64,000 nucleotides of DNA from Wurfbainia villosa (Eukaryota; Streptophyta; Magnoliopsida; Zingiberales; Zingiberaceae). A program made the position numbers and the translations under genes. Below are positions 34,481-46,429 of this stretch, in pieces (the first letter of the stretch is position 1; each line of letters starts with the position of its first letter). Under the pieces are notes generated by a model. It was not told where the DNA came from, did no database searches, and saw only the letters and a list, made by a program, of their open reading frames with translations. The stretch lies in assembly GCA_025175895.1 (NCBI GenBank), contig CM046003.1:94625172-94689171 (forward strand), in the 5' to 3' direction.

Positions 34481-37400
34481 TGTTGGGCTACGGCCAACGC
34501 GTAGATGTATTTTTTGTCGTTTCACAAACGAACGCAGCGGAAGAAAAATATAATAATTTTTTAAATTATTACAACACTCACACCCATGCATGCAGGATTA
34601 CAACACGTGCAAACATATCCACCAAAAAAAATTTATATACAACAAGAATAAAATAAATTTTACTCTAGGTATACCTTTCGGATGATGGTGAGCCGGAAGG
34701 GCATCAACCGTACAACGTTCACGGAGCTTCGTCTCTACTCGTATCCACATCGAATCTTCGGAGGGATGACTTCTCAAAGTCATGAGTTTGACTTTCTCTC
34801 CGCTACTAGATGAAGCAAGAAGGTCGGGTGATCGGAGAGCAATCGCCGACTCATTTTGTGACACAAATGAATCCTCAAACAACCTTCGTAAGGTTGTCGA
34901 TTCATGTCAGAATTAGCTGTTGTTTTTGAAGCTTCAATAAGCGACAATAACAGCCCTAAAACCTAGAGTGACCGACCTCTAAAGAAGTGGAAACAACCCT
35001 TGTTTCCTTGATGGTCAGCGGAACACTAAACCTTAATTCTCCTAGGTTCAGCTAGGTTGAGGAAGAGGGCCTTAAGGACTTTTTTTTTAGGTTTAGCCTT
35101 TATAACCCTTTATATAAACACTAATCCTAATGGGTTATAGGTTAGTGGATCAAATTCTTAAGCTCATAACCATTAAGGCTTAATGTCATCCATTAAACCC
35201 TAATTGGGGCCTTAACCAAAAGAGGACTCTTTTAATTAAAATCAGATGGATTTGGTTTATAATTAAACCTTTTAAGGTCCAACTCGTCTTCTTAAGACGT
35301 GCTCCTTTCATGTTTTTGACTTGACAAATATTTTCATATTTATCATGTGTTTGGTCCAACCAAATTTGATCTCTCTCGATCTTGAGAATCAAATTCTCAA
35401 ACTCGTTTTAAGTCACTTCGAAGGATTCGTAGTACGTGTGACCTAATAGGTTCTTGATTTATATTGGTCATCCATAATTAATCATTAATTATGGAATGAT
35501 CATGAGTGGCACCTAGTAGTACATCATGATCCTCAATTAACTGATAAATCAACGGTTGATCTCGGAACCATTTCCGAACCCTTCAACAGCTATAGTGAAT
35601 CGTGTCTCGTTCCTTTCACTCATCTTATACTCACTTGGTTCAGGACATGGTCTATGTGTCAGTCCCTAATATGCTGACTACGTCACACCTAGCTCAAGTC
35701 TTACTTCCTCGTCTAGTGAATTCTAATTACTTCGACATGTATCCCAAGAGTATCATACTCTTGACATTCAATGTTTTGGCCAAAGACTTTGAGTAACAAT
35801 CCTGACGAGTGGTCATAGGGTATACTGTAGGGATTTTTTATGCAAAATAGCATATGCGCAACGGAAAAATAGGATCCCTTCCAAGTGATCCTTGCGAAAG
35901 AAAACCTCGTACAAAAAAAATAAATTTCTCTAAAAGAAAAACCTATCTTATAGGAGAATATTACCTTTGTTGCGTGCCCTTTTTAATCCCGCTTCTCCTT
36001 GGGTTTGTTGGATCTTTTAGCACGTTCAAATGTCCGTGCCTCTATATGTATCCACACGAGCAAGCTCTTGTCTCACAAAAGAAACTAGAAGAGCTCTCCT
36101 TTACTTCTTGCTAGAGAAGTCCCTAAAGGAGAGGAAGGTAGGGAAAAAGAGAAAGGAAGAAGAAGACCACTCTTCTTGCTAGCCTACACTCACAAAAGCC
36201 ACACAACCAAAGTCTCTCACCACCAAGCTCTCTTCCAAGCCTCAAGCTTCCACCCAGTTTGGCCGGCCACCCCATGGAGTGTTTTTATAGGATTGAAAAA
36301 ACCTTTCACCTCCTATCACATTCAATGCAATCAATTGCATTGAAAAATAAGACCGGCCACATGTGGAGAAATTCCAAAGGTCAAAACCCTTTGTCTCCTT
36401 CCACCTCATCAAGCTTAGGTGGCATGCTTATGTGGCATTCATGCATGTTGAATTAATCTTATTAATTCAATAAGCTTATGTTATCATATTGAATTAATCT
36501 CATTAAATCAATAAGGTAACATATTGAATTAATCTTATTAAATCAATTAAGCTTAGGCTATCATGATAACATATTTATTTAATCTTATTAAATTAATAAG
36601 CTTAGCATATTGAATTAATCTCATTAAATCAATAAGCTAAAATTCTCATTAAGCTTAAAGTCCAAAAACCATTTTGTACTTAAGCTTATTCCCAAATTAT
36701 TCTAGTCAAACTAGAATGCACTTATTCTTCTAATCATCATGCTCTTTGTGTGTGACCCTATAGGCTCTCATAACGTTGGCAGTGGATCTAAACTCTTTTA
36801 GATACACAAGCAATGAGCGACATCTAGCAATACATCATTGCTATCCAAGTTACGAAATAAGTCAAGATCCGACTAACCTTTCCGTGACTACTATAATGTA
36901 TGACCGTGTCCTTCTATCCTTGATATCAGATTGACCAATGAGGCATAGACCGTGTCATCCTCGATCAATCTATGTGTTTCTTGATCCCTGAGTAAACTAA
37001 CTCAAACAAATGAACTCAATATCTCATATTGACTCATTCGAGCATGGTCATGCATTTTAGTAGTTCTACTCAATCAAGGGGCCCACAGATATCACTCCCG
37101 TCATATGGGAGGGATAGATCTCATCTACATCACTCACATCCCTCCGCATAATTTGTTATATACCCGATGTCGCCTTTATGGTCCACCCTCTACGGTGACG
37201 TTTGTGATACCAAAGTACATAACTCCTTATGTAGGGAACCGTAGTGACTTCAGGTTTGAGGACTATTCATACCAATAGTCACATGAGAAAGTTTATGACA
37301 CTCATATGACGATCCATGAAACTTTCTCATGGCGGGTCAGTTCAGTATATATTCTCTAATATATACTCATGTGTCAACTTGATATCATATATCCATGACT

Positions 37401-38333
37401 TGTGAGATCAAGTCATCAATTGACCTACATGCTAGTCTTTATGTATTAATATTGCCCTTGCATATTAATACTTGACTAGGAACATTTAGGAAAGTGTTCT
37501 CTACAGCCTCTCATAATCAATTCTGCCAATTGATGTGCTGTAGATAAGAACCTACTTTTCTAGGGCATTATTATATTTAATTTAGCTGGCACAAGCAAGA
37601 CGTAAATATAATAATCAATCCTTTGCCTTTATAGAATATGATACAAAATGTTTCCTATTCAACCATCACATGATTGGTTCTAGGGCTATAACTAACATAT
37701 ACATCTCCTCGCAAAGAGTGATGAATCCTTTGTTGGCTATTCAATCACCTTCGGGTACTTTGACTTACACCCAATCATCCCGTACCCACACCTCCGTAGA
37801 GATGTATCGACTAAGATGTCAAAGTATAAGTTTCCATGACCAAGATAACTTGAATACCTCAAGTCGAAGGAAACTCGCACTCAAGCTGCAGTAAGAGCTT
37901 CACTGACATATCTTATATGCAGAGAACCATGTAAGTCTTATAGCAGGTCACTCCAATGAACTAGTTACCATAACTAGCATCCACATTTAACTCTCGACAT
38001 CTCAATGTCTCCAGCCAGTGAGGAGCAACTGCTTAGATAAACCAAGGAGTATAACCCGTGCTAGTCTCCCATAATCGATGATGTCCGAACTCATCAATTC
38101 ATCGACTAGGGATTATTTCAATACATTCATAATTACACATGTAGAAATACTCACTAGTTGTGATCCAATTACAAGTTCTCTCATGCTATGAATCGTATCG
38201 TGGATATTCAGTAAATGAGTTTAAGATCCAATCAAACACATATGACATGTGCGCTCAAATAGTAAATTTTTATTTATCAAATAAATAGTACAACTATAAG
38301 GCAATTGTCTTAGGACATCTCTCAAATATAACA
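34481..38333. mobile_element. Solo LTR (copia-type) inside Tat gag, itself carrying a second solo LTR
   Basis: It starts TGTTGGGCTACGGCC and ends CTCAAATATAACA. It is flanked by GCTAT on both sides (34476-34480 and 38334-38338). No gag or pol frame lies inside. Removing the inner solo LTR (35826-37697) leaves a ~1.98-kb LTR in which CATAGGGTATAC continues smoothly into ATCTCCTCGCAAAG. Orientation is not certain. Confidence 0.85.
35826..37697. mobile_element. Inner solo LTR nested in the solo LTR
   Basis: It starts TGTAGGGATTTTTTATGC and ends GGCTATAACTAACA. It is flanked by TATAC (35821-35825 and 37698-37702). It has no coding content and is a different family from its host LTR. AT-rich reiterated 'ttaattcaataagctta' words occur at 36450-36640. 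Confidence 0.82.
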
Positions 38334-38950
38334 GCTATTCCTCATGGTTTGAAGGAAGGGCCCTTTCTCAATTCTTTGTTGAGGAAGCCCACTATGAGTT
38401 ATGAAGAGCTGCTAGGTCGAGCTGAGGAATATATCAATGAAGAGGAGGGGATAAAGGTACAATGAGCTAAGAAAAAGGTTATCTCCACTCCCACAGAAAG
38501 GAATCTACCTCAAGTTTAGCGGGGACCTCGTCGAAGGGAGTATGCTAGACCTATTCCTCCCGCGGTGCCTCATCCCCGACCCTTGATGTTAGAGGCTCTT
38601 CCTCATCATCCCCTCCACGTTATGACCACAAAGGTCATACCTCTGCCTCAAACTTGGAAGGAGCAAGAATTGGAGGCTTATGATCAGCATGGCATCATCC
38701 GACGCCCTGGGGGATATCAAGGGGTTCCTCGCAACCCATCGGCTCCGTTCTTCTATCAATATCATACGAAATATGGGCATGACAGTGGTTGGTGCTTTGG
38801 GTTATAAAGGGAGTTGGAGTGCATTAGGAGGGAATATCCACATTTGCAGCGACAATTAGGATTTGGCACTGAGAGGGGGCGTAGATCTCCTGCTCCTCAA
38901 CCGGGCTCCACAAATGCAAGTGTAGCCCAGCCAGGGAGCCACCCCTCATG
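38334..38950 (+). pseudogene. Tat-lineage gag, second part
   Basis: It resumes the interrupted gag: GLKEGPFLNSLLRKP, then SYEELLGRAEEYINEEE, the conserved end of the Tat gag core. A linker with several TAG/TGA stops and the zinc-finger-like YHTKYGHDSGWCFGL (38753-38807) follow, corresponding to the FHxxxGHxTxxC motif of Tat gag. The stop at 38805 and others downstream break the frame. Confidence 0.8.
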
Positions 38951-38984
38951 AGGAGGGATAAGCGGTGGTACTCTGGGTGCTCTG

Positions 38985-39510
38985 AAAAATATTCCTTTCC
39001 TAGGTGTCATTCATGTCATTGTTGGATGACCCACTGATGGAGACTCTAACATTGCCCGAAAGTCATACGCCCACATGATGGAGAGTCTAGCCATTAGAGA
39101 AGATCAGGCTATTTAGGTTGCGTCCCAGATAAGTTTTGGACTCAAAGACCTGCAAGATATTCTTCTATCTCACATTGATAATTTGGCAATTAGAATTTCT
39201 CTTGCCAATTATGAGGTGGCTCGAGGCTTGGTAGACTCGGGGAGTTCGGCCAATATTTTGCTCCAGGAGACTTTTAATCGGATGCAGCTAGGGAATACGT
39301 GGCTAAAGGAGGTCTCAACTCCCCTATTTGGGTTTGTTGGCCACATGGTTCACCCTGCTGGACAGATATCCCTACCCTTCACCTTAGGGACGAAGTCGAG
39401 TCAGAGAACTACCATAACTCCATTTCTTATGGTAGATGCGCCTTTCGCTTACAACGCTATCTTGGGGCATCCATTTCTATCAATTTTTCAGGCAGTGGCT
39501 TCTCCTTAGT
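38985..39510 (+). pseudogene. Tat-lineage aspartic protease
   Basis: The frame 39183-39509 carries LVDSGSSANILL (active-site D-S-G variant at about 39229) and the flap/closing segment AILGHPFLSIF. Upstream SFGLKDLQDI and YAHMMESLAI fit the protease N-terminal extension of Tat elements but contain TAG/TGA stops. This retropepsin would process Gag-Pol; it is inactive as encoded because the reading is broken on both sides. Confidence 0.85.
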
Positions 39511-39599
39511 TCCCAGCAGGTCAATTGGTGGGAGAGGCTAAGGGAAGCAAAAAGCAGCTCAAAGTTGTTATGCCTAAATGGTTCGGGACGATAAAAAAA

Positions 39600-40660
39600 A
39601 AGCTTGAGTACAAGATCCCAGAGGAAAGATGCCTGCAACTTCGAAAGTATATGTGCTAAAGGAGGTCATGCCCAGGAAGGAGACTATGGGGGAAGGTGAA
39701 TCGGTGGAGTCAACTCCCAGAAAGCTCACTAGGGTGCCTAAGAAGTTGGAGGTGAAGGAAGAACTCATTACCTACCAATGGAGAAATGAAGATATCTTCA
39801 CTAAAGATGTACATGACCTGATGAGGATTGATCCTTGAGTTGTCGAACATCACTTGAACATTACCCGAGGAGTTCAACCAGTTCGACAAAAGAGATGATA
39901 CTTTGGGTCTGAGAAGAACAAAGTCATTGCTGAGAAAGTGGAGAAGTTACTACAAGCAGATCATGTAAAGGAAATTCAATTCTCAAAGTGGGTGTCAAAT
40001 GTAGTTCTTGTTCCAAAGCCCTCTGGACAGTGATGAATGTGCATTGATTTTCGTGATTTAAATAAAATATACCCTAAAAATTACTCTCTTACCCCGTATT
40101 GATCAGTTGGTTGATTCCACAGTAGGTTATGAGATTGTTTCACTTATGGATGTTTATCAAGGGTATCATCAGATCCCATTAACCAAGGAGAATCAAAATA
40201 AAGTTAGTTTTGTAACAGCAGAGGAGTTATATTCTTATGTAGTAATGCCTTTTGGGCTTAAGATTGCCGGAGTCACATATCAGAGACTTATGGATAAAAT
40301 ATTTGCGTATCAGAAGGGAAGGAATGTGGAGGAGTATGTGGATGATAATTTGGTAAAATCCCTGCTCACCCAAAAGTTAACACAAGACTTAAAGGAAACA
40401 TTCGCCACTCTTTGGTGTTATAATATGAAGCTGAATCCCAAGAAATATTTATTTGGAGTGAAAAGTGGAAAGTTCTTGAGATATATCGTGACGGAGAAGG
40501 GGTTACAAGCTAATCCAGAAAAAGTCCAAGCGTTGTGCAATATGAAGTCGCCTACCAATCTGTGCGAGATGCAGAAGCTTGTGAGAAGAATTGTCTCATT
40601 ATCTCGTTTTATTGCCAAATCAGCAAATTGGGGGCTACCTTTCTTCTGAATCCTTAGAAA
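39600..40660 (+). pseudogene. Tat-lineage reverse transcriptase
   Basis: From about 39780 the order is: ADHVKEIQFSKWVSNVVLVP, CIDFRDLNKIYPKNYSL, SLMDVYQGYHQIPL, VMPFGLKIAGVTYQRLMDKI, the catalytic YVDD (about 40335-40346, EEYVDDNLVKS), LNPKKYLFGVKSGKFL and GLQANPEKVQAL. This is the canonical gypsy RT order. Single stops occur near 39838, 39895, 40032 and 40100, with TGA at 40647. One uninterrupted frame runs 40107-40649. Full catalytic motifs remain, but no intact polyprotein can be read. Confidence 0.92.
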
Positions 40661-41176
40661 GGTTGCTCAGTTTCAATGGGACGGACCGTGTGAGCAAGCC
40701 TTTCAAGAGTTAAAAAAAGTGGCTAAACTCCCTTTGTTAGATAAACCTGTTCCGGGAGAATCTCTATGGGTGTATCTAGCTATTTTTGAAGGAGCATTAG
40801 TTTAGTGATATTGAGGCAGGAAGGCTCTCATCAGCATCCTATCTATTATACAAGTCATATATTAAAAGGAGTCAAGCTAAGGTATACGGAGTTAGAAAAG
40901 TTTGCGTATATTTTAGTACTGACGGCTCGCAAGTTGAGACCTTATTTTCTAGCTCATCCGATGAACGTATTGATGAATAATGAGTTAGGTTGTATGGTCA
41001 CTAAACCTAACTTTTCTGGAAGGCTGGTCAAATGGGTTGTAGAGCTGAGTGAATATAGTATTTACTATCATCCCCAAACTACTGTCAAGGCTCAGTCCCT
41101 AGCTGATTTTTTGGTTGAGGTGTTAGTGAATCTTGAAAGCCACTCGGCGAAGGGGAAAGAAGAGATGACCACCTGA
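40661..41176 (+). pseudogene. Tat-lineage RNase H connection/RNase H domain
   Basis: QFQWDGPCEQAFQELKK, then YTELEKFAYILVLTARKLRPYF and VELSEYSIYYHPQTTVKAQSLADFL are the usual markers of the RNase H following gypsy RT. TAG at 40803-40805 interrupts. The open frame 40805-41176 ends at TGA just before the additional RNase H. In Tat elements this first RNase H is typically degenerate, while the following additional domain is the catalytic one. Confidence 0.88.
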
Positions 41177-41443
41177 AGGGTTTCATAGACGAGTCTTCAG
41201 GGGCTAGAGGAAGTAGAGTAGGGGTATTGCTAGTGTCTCCTTCAGAGGAGGAGACTCGCATTGCCATCCAGTTAGGGTATAAAGCATCTAATAATGAAGC
41301 AAAATATGAAGTCATTTTATCTGGGTTACAAGCAGCTCGGGCAGTAGGAGCTGACTTAGTAATAGTATGCTCTGATTCACTATTAGTCATTTCTCAATTG
41401 CAAGGTGTTTTTGCCATTCGAGAAGAGAGATTATTGAAGTATT

Positions 41444-42975
41444 TGTTGGTGCAATCGGCCCAGGTCACGATTGACCAGGACTCGAGTTTGACTCGAGTGA
41501 TGTTTTGATGTTTGACAAAGTATGTTTGACAAAGTATGTTAGACATAGGATTGACATTGATGTTTGACATTAATGTCGGTGAATATGTTGGGGAGATTGT
41601 TTATACAATTGACCCAGTTTATAATTGACTTGATGGTTGACCAGGGTTGACCATGTGAGTATGGGAAAGTCCAAGCATGGGTCTTGGCAAGGTAAAGTCC
41701 AAGTCATGGGTACTTGGCAATGGAAAGTCCAAGTGGGACACTTGGCAAATTGGAAAGTCCAAGTCTTGAGCACTTGGCATGAGAAGTCCAAGCATGGGTC
41801 TTGGCAAATGGAAAGTCCAACATGGGTTGGCAAGGGAAAGTCCAAGCTTGAGTCTTGGCATTTGGGAAGTCCAAGGGGATTGATATTGGCGGCGTAAAGT
41901 CCAAGCGGAGTCTTGGCGGCGTAAGTCCAATGTGCCTTGGCGGTGTAGACACCGTTAGCATGACATAGCCGATGGAAGCACCTAGAAGCTAGCGCGATGG
42001 ATGAACAAGTCATGGATGACTTGGAGAGATCCGAGAGGCGTGAGGCTGATGGAGGTGGCTAGAAGGCTTAGGTCTAGGCTAAGGGTGGTCTAGCAAGTAT
42101 GGGGGCACCATATTTGGGTTAAAACCTCATTCTTGAGGTTGGCAGTCGACTGGCATTATGGCCGGTTCGACTGCCGTGAGTCGACTTGAGTTCGACTGCC
42201 ATGTTAGAGAGGGATTACTCGCGATCGCCATGGGAGCAATGATCGATGGGATAGCTCTGGCGATCAGCAAGGATGGCAATCGCCAATCGAGTGTCAAGCG
42301 AAGCGCCCGTGAGCCGACCGGCGATCGATTACGGGCGCGTTAGCGATCGGCGCCAATGTTGGCGATCGCCAAGAGATCCGCTGGAGTTTTTCCAACAGGA
42401 TCGAGCCGTTGTCTCACGACAATATGGCATCGACCGTGACTTATGGCGATCGATGAGGCGGAAATCCGTCGCGCGCAAGGATAAAAGGAGCTCGACGGGA
42501 AGGATTTTGGCATCGGTTTCTTGAGGCTTTTGGGGCGATTTGCTGCTGCAAATCAGGGTCTCCAAGTTGACATCAAGCAACCAAGCGATCAAGCATCCAA
42601 GAGCATTTGTAAAGTGTTTTCTTTACTTGTATTGCTTTGTATTTCATTGTCTTAGCTTGTAGCTTTTGATTATTGTTGTAATCACTATTGTACGAGGTTT
42701 CTCCACCTCCGGATTGTTCCGAGAAGGAGTTATTTGATAGTGGTGTGTGATTGGCATCGCTAGGGCTCATTTAAGCCCGATCCGTGGAGTAGGAACCGGT
42801 TCGGTTCCGAACCACGTTATATCGTGCGTGTTGTGATTATATCTTGTTATATTTATTTGTTATTACTATTCCGCTGTGCTAACAAGATTGTAGACGATCA
42901 AACGCGAAAGAATTCCATCTACGTACGGTATCACGCTATTCACCCCCCCCTCTAGCGGGCGTCAAATTCCCAACA
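41444..42975 (+). mobile_element. Solo LTR, Sirevirus-like, inside the Tat aRNase H
   Basis: TGTTGGTGCAATCGGCCC...AATTCCCAACA is flanked by GTATT on both sides (41439-41443 and 42976-42980). Same family as 5285-6770: minisatellite 41660-41930, palindrome zone 42140-42385 (here largely GCGATCGC type), ACGAGGTTTCTCC block, and poly-C near 42943. No internal sequence remains. Confidence 0.92.
41660..41930 (+). repeat. Hairpin-forming minisatellite in solo LTR
   Basis: AAGTCCAAGCATGGGTCTTGG-type units of about 30 bp have complementary CCAAG/CTTGG arms and variable loops. Homologous to the arrays at 5385-5735 and 21771-22095. Open minus frames across it have no coding meaning. Confidence 0.8.
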
Positions 42976-43085
42976 GTATTCTGAGGGTCTTGAGAAGTTG
43001 AAAGCTCATTTTCAAGAGGTACAATTGCAACAAATTCCGAGGGAGAAGAATATGAAGGCGGATGAACTGACTCGGTTAGCAAGTA

Positions 43086-44490
43086 CCTTAACTGAATGGA
43101 AGTTTTGGGATCCTTTATGCTTGGAAGTTCCTCATTCCTTAGTAGTGTACAATGTGGAAGAGACGGTGGTGGGAGATAATGACATACTTGATTGGAGGAC
43201 AGATATTATGGTCTATTTTCAACAAGGAAGGGTTCCCTCCAATCCCAGAGAAGCATCATTTTTGATGAGAAGGGTGAAGCGCTTTGTGCTTATCGATGAA
43301 ACTTTATATAAGACATCCTTTGGTAGACCCTTATTGAAGTATCTCGGAAGAGAAGATGCTGATTGGATACTTAAGGAGATACATGAGGTGTGTTATAGTA
43401 ACTATTTGGGAGGCCGAGCTCTGACTCGAAAAGTATTACTGGAGGGATATTTCTGACTGACTCTCCATCAAGATGTTGTATAGCTAATCAAGACTTGTCA
43501 GGCTTACCAGAGGCATAGCAACGGTCGGACCGACGGACCGAGTTGATGAAGGTTATAGTCGCTTCTTGTCCCTTTGATCAATAGGGAATGGACATAATGG
43601 GTCTGATGCCTATAACTTCCTTGCATAAAAAGTTTTTGTTAGTGGCGGTGGATTATTTCTTTAAGTGGGTGGAAGCTAAACCTCTAGCTAAGATCATAAA
43701 AGGGGCAATAATATAATTTTTATGGAAGAATATTATTTTCAAATATGGAATTCAAAAGAAGTTGATCAGTGACAATGGGCGTCAATTCCAAAGTCAAAAA
43801 ATTCGGGAATGGTATTAGAGTCTTAATATCAAACAAGCCTTCGCCTCAGTAGCTCATCCTCAAGTTAATAAATAGGTAGAGGTGGTTAACAGGATTCTTC
43901 TCCAGGGGTTGAAAGCTAAACTAGGAGCTAAGCGGGGAAATTGGGTGGATGAGCTTCCAGAAATAATGTGGGTCTATCGCACTACACCAAAACGGTAATG
44001 GGAGAGACTCCTTTTAGTTTAGTCTATAGAACTGAGGCAGTTATCCCTATAGAAGCCCTGGTAAATAGTGCCTGAGTGTAAGCTTATGAACCAGAGCAAT
44101 CAAATATTGAGAAGCACTAAGCTGGATATGTTGGAAGAAAGACGAGAGCAAGCCCAAATCCGAGCTAAAACCTATAAGCAGAGGATACAACAAGTCTTTA
44201 ACAAAAAAGGTGATACCTCAGCCATTTCAAGTGGGAGACATGGTGTTACACAAAGTCAATCATGCGGGAGACTCGGGGAAGTTAGTGCTTAATTGGGGTA
44301 CAAAATTACTCGACGGGTCACTGGGGCTGCCTACTACTTGCAAGATGCTGAAGGTAAAGGAGTTGTCCTGGCCTTGGAATGCCACACACTTGAAACAATT
44401 TCATTGTTGGGGTTGGGGGATGCTAACAGAAGATACAAAAGAGAGAAACTCTTGATATTATACTTGTACGCCTATGTTGCTAATAAATAG
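43086..44490 (+). pseudogene. Tat-lineage integrase
   Basis: The N-terminal zinc-binding region is recognisable in the frame ending 43456 (EIHEVCYSNYLGGRALTRK, then after TGA TCQAYQRHSN). The catalytic core follows with ACPFDQ*GMDIMGL, VAVDYFFKWVEAKPLA, LISDNGRQFQSQ and AHPQVNK*VEVVNRILL, covering D-D-E positions. Then come WVDELPEIMWVYRTTPK and a C-terminal fragment IPQPFQVGDMVLHKV (44210-44254). Numerous TAG/TGA stops and at least two frameshifts are present. It is inactive. Confidence 0.88.
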
Positions 44491-44499
44491 GGAAGTTGC

Positions 44500-46340
44500 A
44501 ATACAATATCAATACTTGTATCACAATGAGGTTCAACATCTTCAATTATATGTGAAAGTCTAAATGATGTTACAATTTAAAGTGTTCAGGGGGATAACGT
44601 CGGAAATCAACTTCCCAACTCAAAAAGGGAGTCAGTTGTTGAGCAAAGGGGATCCTTGTTCTGTATATTGATGGACCGCTTCATTGAATCCATCTTGAAA
44701 AGTAGATCACATGAGAGGCATCAAGCGTTCCTCTCTCCGCTTCTCGGAATCCTTCACATCCTGGTGAAATTTAAGGCAGCGCTCTCTATGCTCTATGAAG
44801 TCTTGGCGGACGCTACAATATTGACAAGATATTTGACTAAGGATTTCTGTGAGAGCTTGCATGTCATGGGCGCGGGAAGTAGAATCCTATTGAACGATTT
44901 TAGATATATCCACCAAGTCTTGGCATATAGAAGCTGAGACATCGCTAACGGCTGCCACATGATTCAGAGAGTGGGTTGCCTCATATTTTACTTGCTGCAA
45001 AGAAATCTTATGTTTATGCATTTGAGAGAAGGCTTTGTCTTTTTTCTGCCCGTAGATTTGAATTTCTATAGATTTTTCTACTTGGAGCTTCAAGTCTGAA
45101 ATGATCTCTGTATCCTTCTTGTGTTGCAATTGGGCCTCTATTAATTGAGTGCGACATAAAGATAATTCTTAAAGAAGGGATTCTTCTCTCTGACAGGTTG
45201 CTTCTTGCACTATCAGACTTGCTTGGTTATGTAGAGAAGTTTTTTTGTTGGACTTGACTTTGGTATTAGGATAAGGAACGCTTTAGCTCTTGATAGTTTA
45301 TCATATCCTGTGCACCATGGGTCAGAGGGAAGGAATCATTTGAGGATAAATGAAAGGAGAATTTAAAGAAACTTACTAATTCAAGGGCATGCTGCATGTT
45401 CGTGGTGTCAGTTCCTCTTCATGAAGGATGTGTATGTCTCTTGAAGATGCTGAGGGCGGAGAAGAGGAAAACAGAAGCATTGGTTCACACACAGTGGTAG
45501 AAGATGGAGTTATTGTTTCAAAATATGTAATGGCTTCAGAGGGGAGAGAAAAAAAACTTTAGAGAAGGAATAAGGGATGACAACAGAAGGGGAACTTGAG
45601 GTAGAGCTCGTAGAAATCTCTGGAAAAACCAAGGGAGGTGAGAGGGAAGATATTCAGAGTGTAACGAGAGATACGTCACCATCACCCGGAGTAATTTCTG
45701 TGTCAACGGGAGAAAAAGGAAGAGTGGGGGTGTTACGGTTCTATACTGTGGAAGAAGGATCAATACCCTCCGAATGGGGCGAAGAGGGAGTTAGAAAAAC
45801 TAGGGATGAAGGTGGCAATGAAATAGCAAGGGAGGCTACCAGGTAAGGTAAGAGGGAAAGAGGAAGGAGCGCTTTGGCAGAAATAGTTTCTCCAAGACAG
45901 GAAGGGGAAGAAGAGGGGAAGTTAAGATTTTGTAATGATGGAAGGGGGATGGGGCCTACTAATGGTATCTTGAATAGGATAGACTCAGAGGGAGTCGATG
46001 AAGATGGAGGTAGTGGTACCAATGGTTGGAAGGAAACGGAGACAGAAGGATGAGAGGTAGAAGAAGGGTCACTGACCATTGGGGCGGCAGACAAAGGGGA
46101 GAAGCTGACAGGCACTGCCGGAGTATCCATAGGTTTCTCATGGATTTTTTGGCGAACAACACTCAGCATGGAAGCCTTCATTTTGGAGAAGAAAGGAAGA
46201 TAAATTATTTTACGCTAAGAGGAAGGAGGATGCTCACATTGAACAGCGGTGGCAAGGATACTTCGGAGCTAAAGAATTTGAAAGGGTGAAGGGAAGAAAA
46301 CCAGAAAATCCTATTTTAAAAAGCAATGAAGAATTCTTTG
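44500..46340 (-). pseudogene. Remains of an antisense ORF downstream of Tat pol
   Basis: On the minus strand 46181-45741 is open for 146 codons and is very Pro/Ser-rich (repeated SPLS, PSSSTPS). Further downstream 45129-44887 encodes a Lys/Gln-rich, coiled-coil-like segment (ISDLKLQVEKSIEIQ). Between them stops and shifts intervene. Tat elements of grasses and other plants often carry an extra antisense ORF between pol and the 3' LTR, and the position fits. I do not recognise a specific domain, so function is unknown and the call rests mostly on position. Confidence 0.4.
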
Positions 46341-46429
46341 TCAAAGGAAAGTAAATGGGCCCCCAAGTATATTTGCAAATGATGGTTAAGGCCCAAGTAA
46401 CAGTTGGTCTGTGGACTGGGTTATATATG

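Larger units (their letters stand above)
41177..43085 (+). pseudogene. Tat additional RNase H (aRNase H), split by a solo LTR
   Basis: The left half reads FIDESSGARGSRVGVLLV, YKASNNEAKYEVILSGLQ and VIVCSDSLLVISQ up to LLKY at the insertion. The right half (from 42981) continues EGLEKLKAHF..., IPREKNMKADELTRLAST. The four acidic positions of an RNase H (D in FIDESS, E in NNEAKYE, D in CSDS, D in ADELTRL) are all present. Removing 41444-42975 and one copy of GTATT rejoins the frame. This extra domain is diagnostic of the Tat lineage. Confidence 0.9.
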
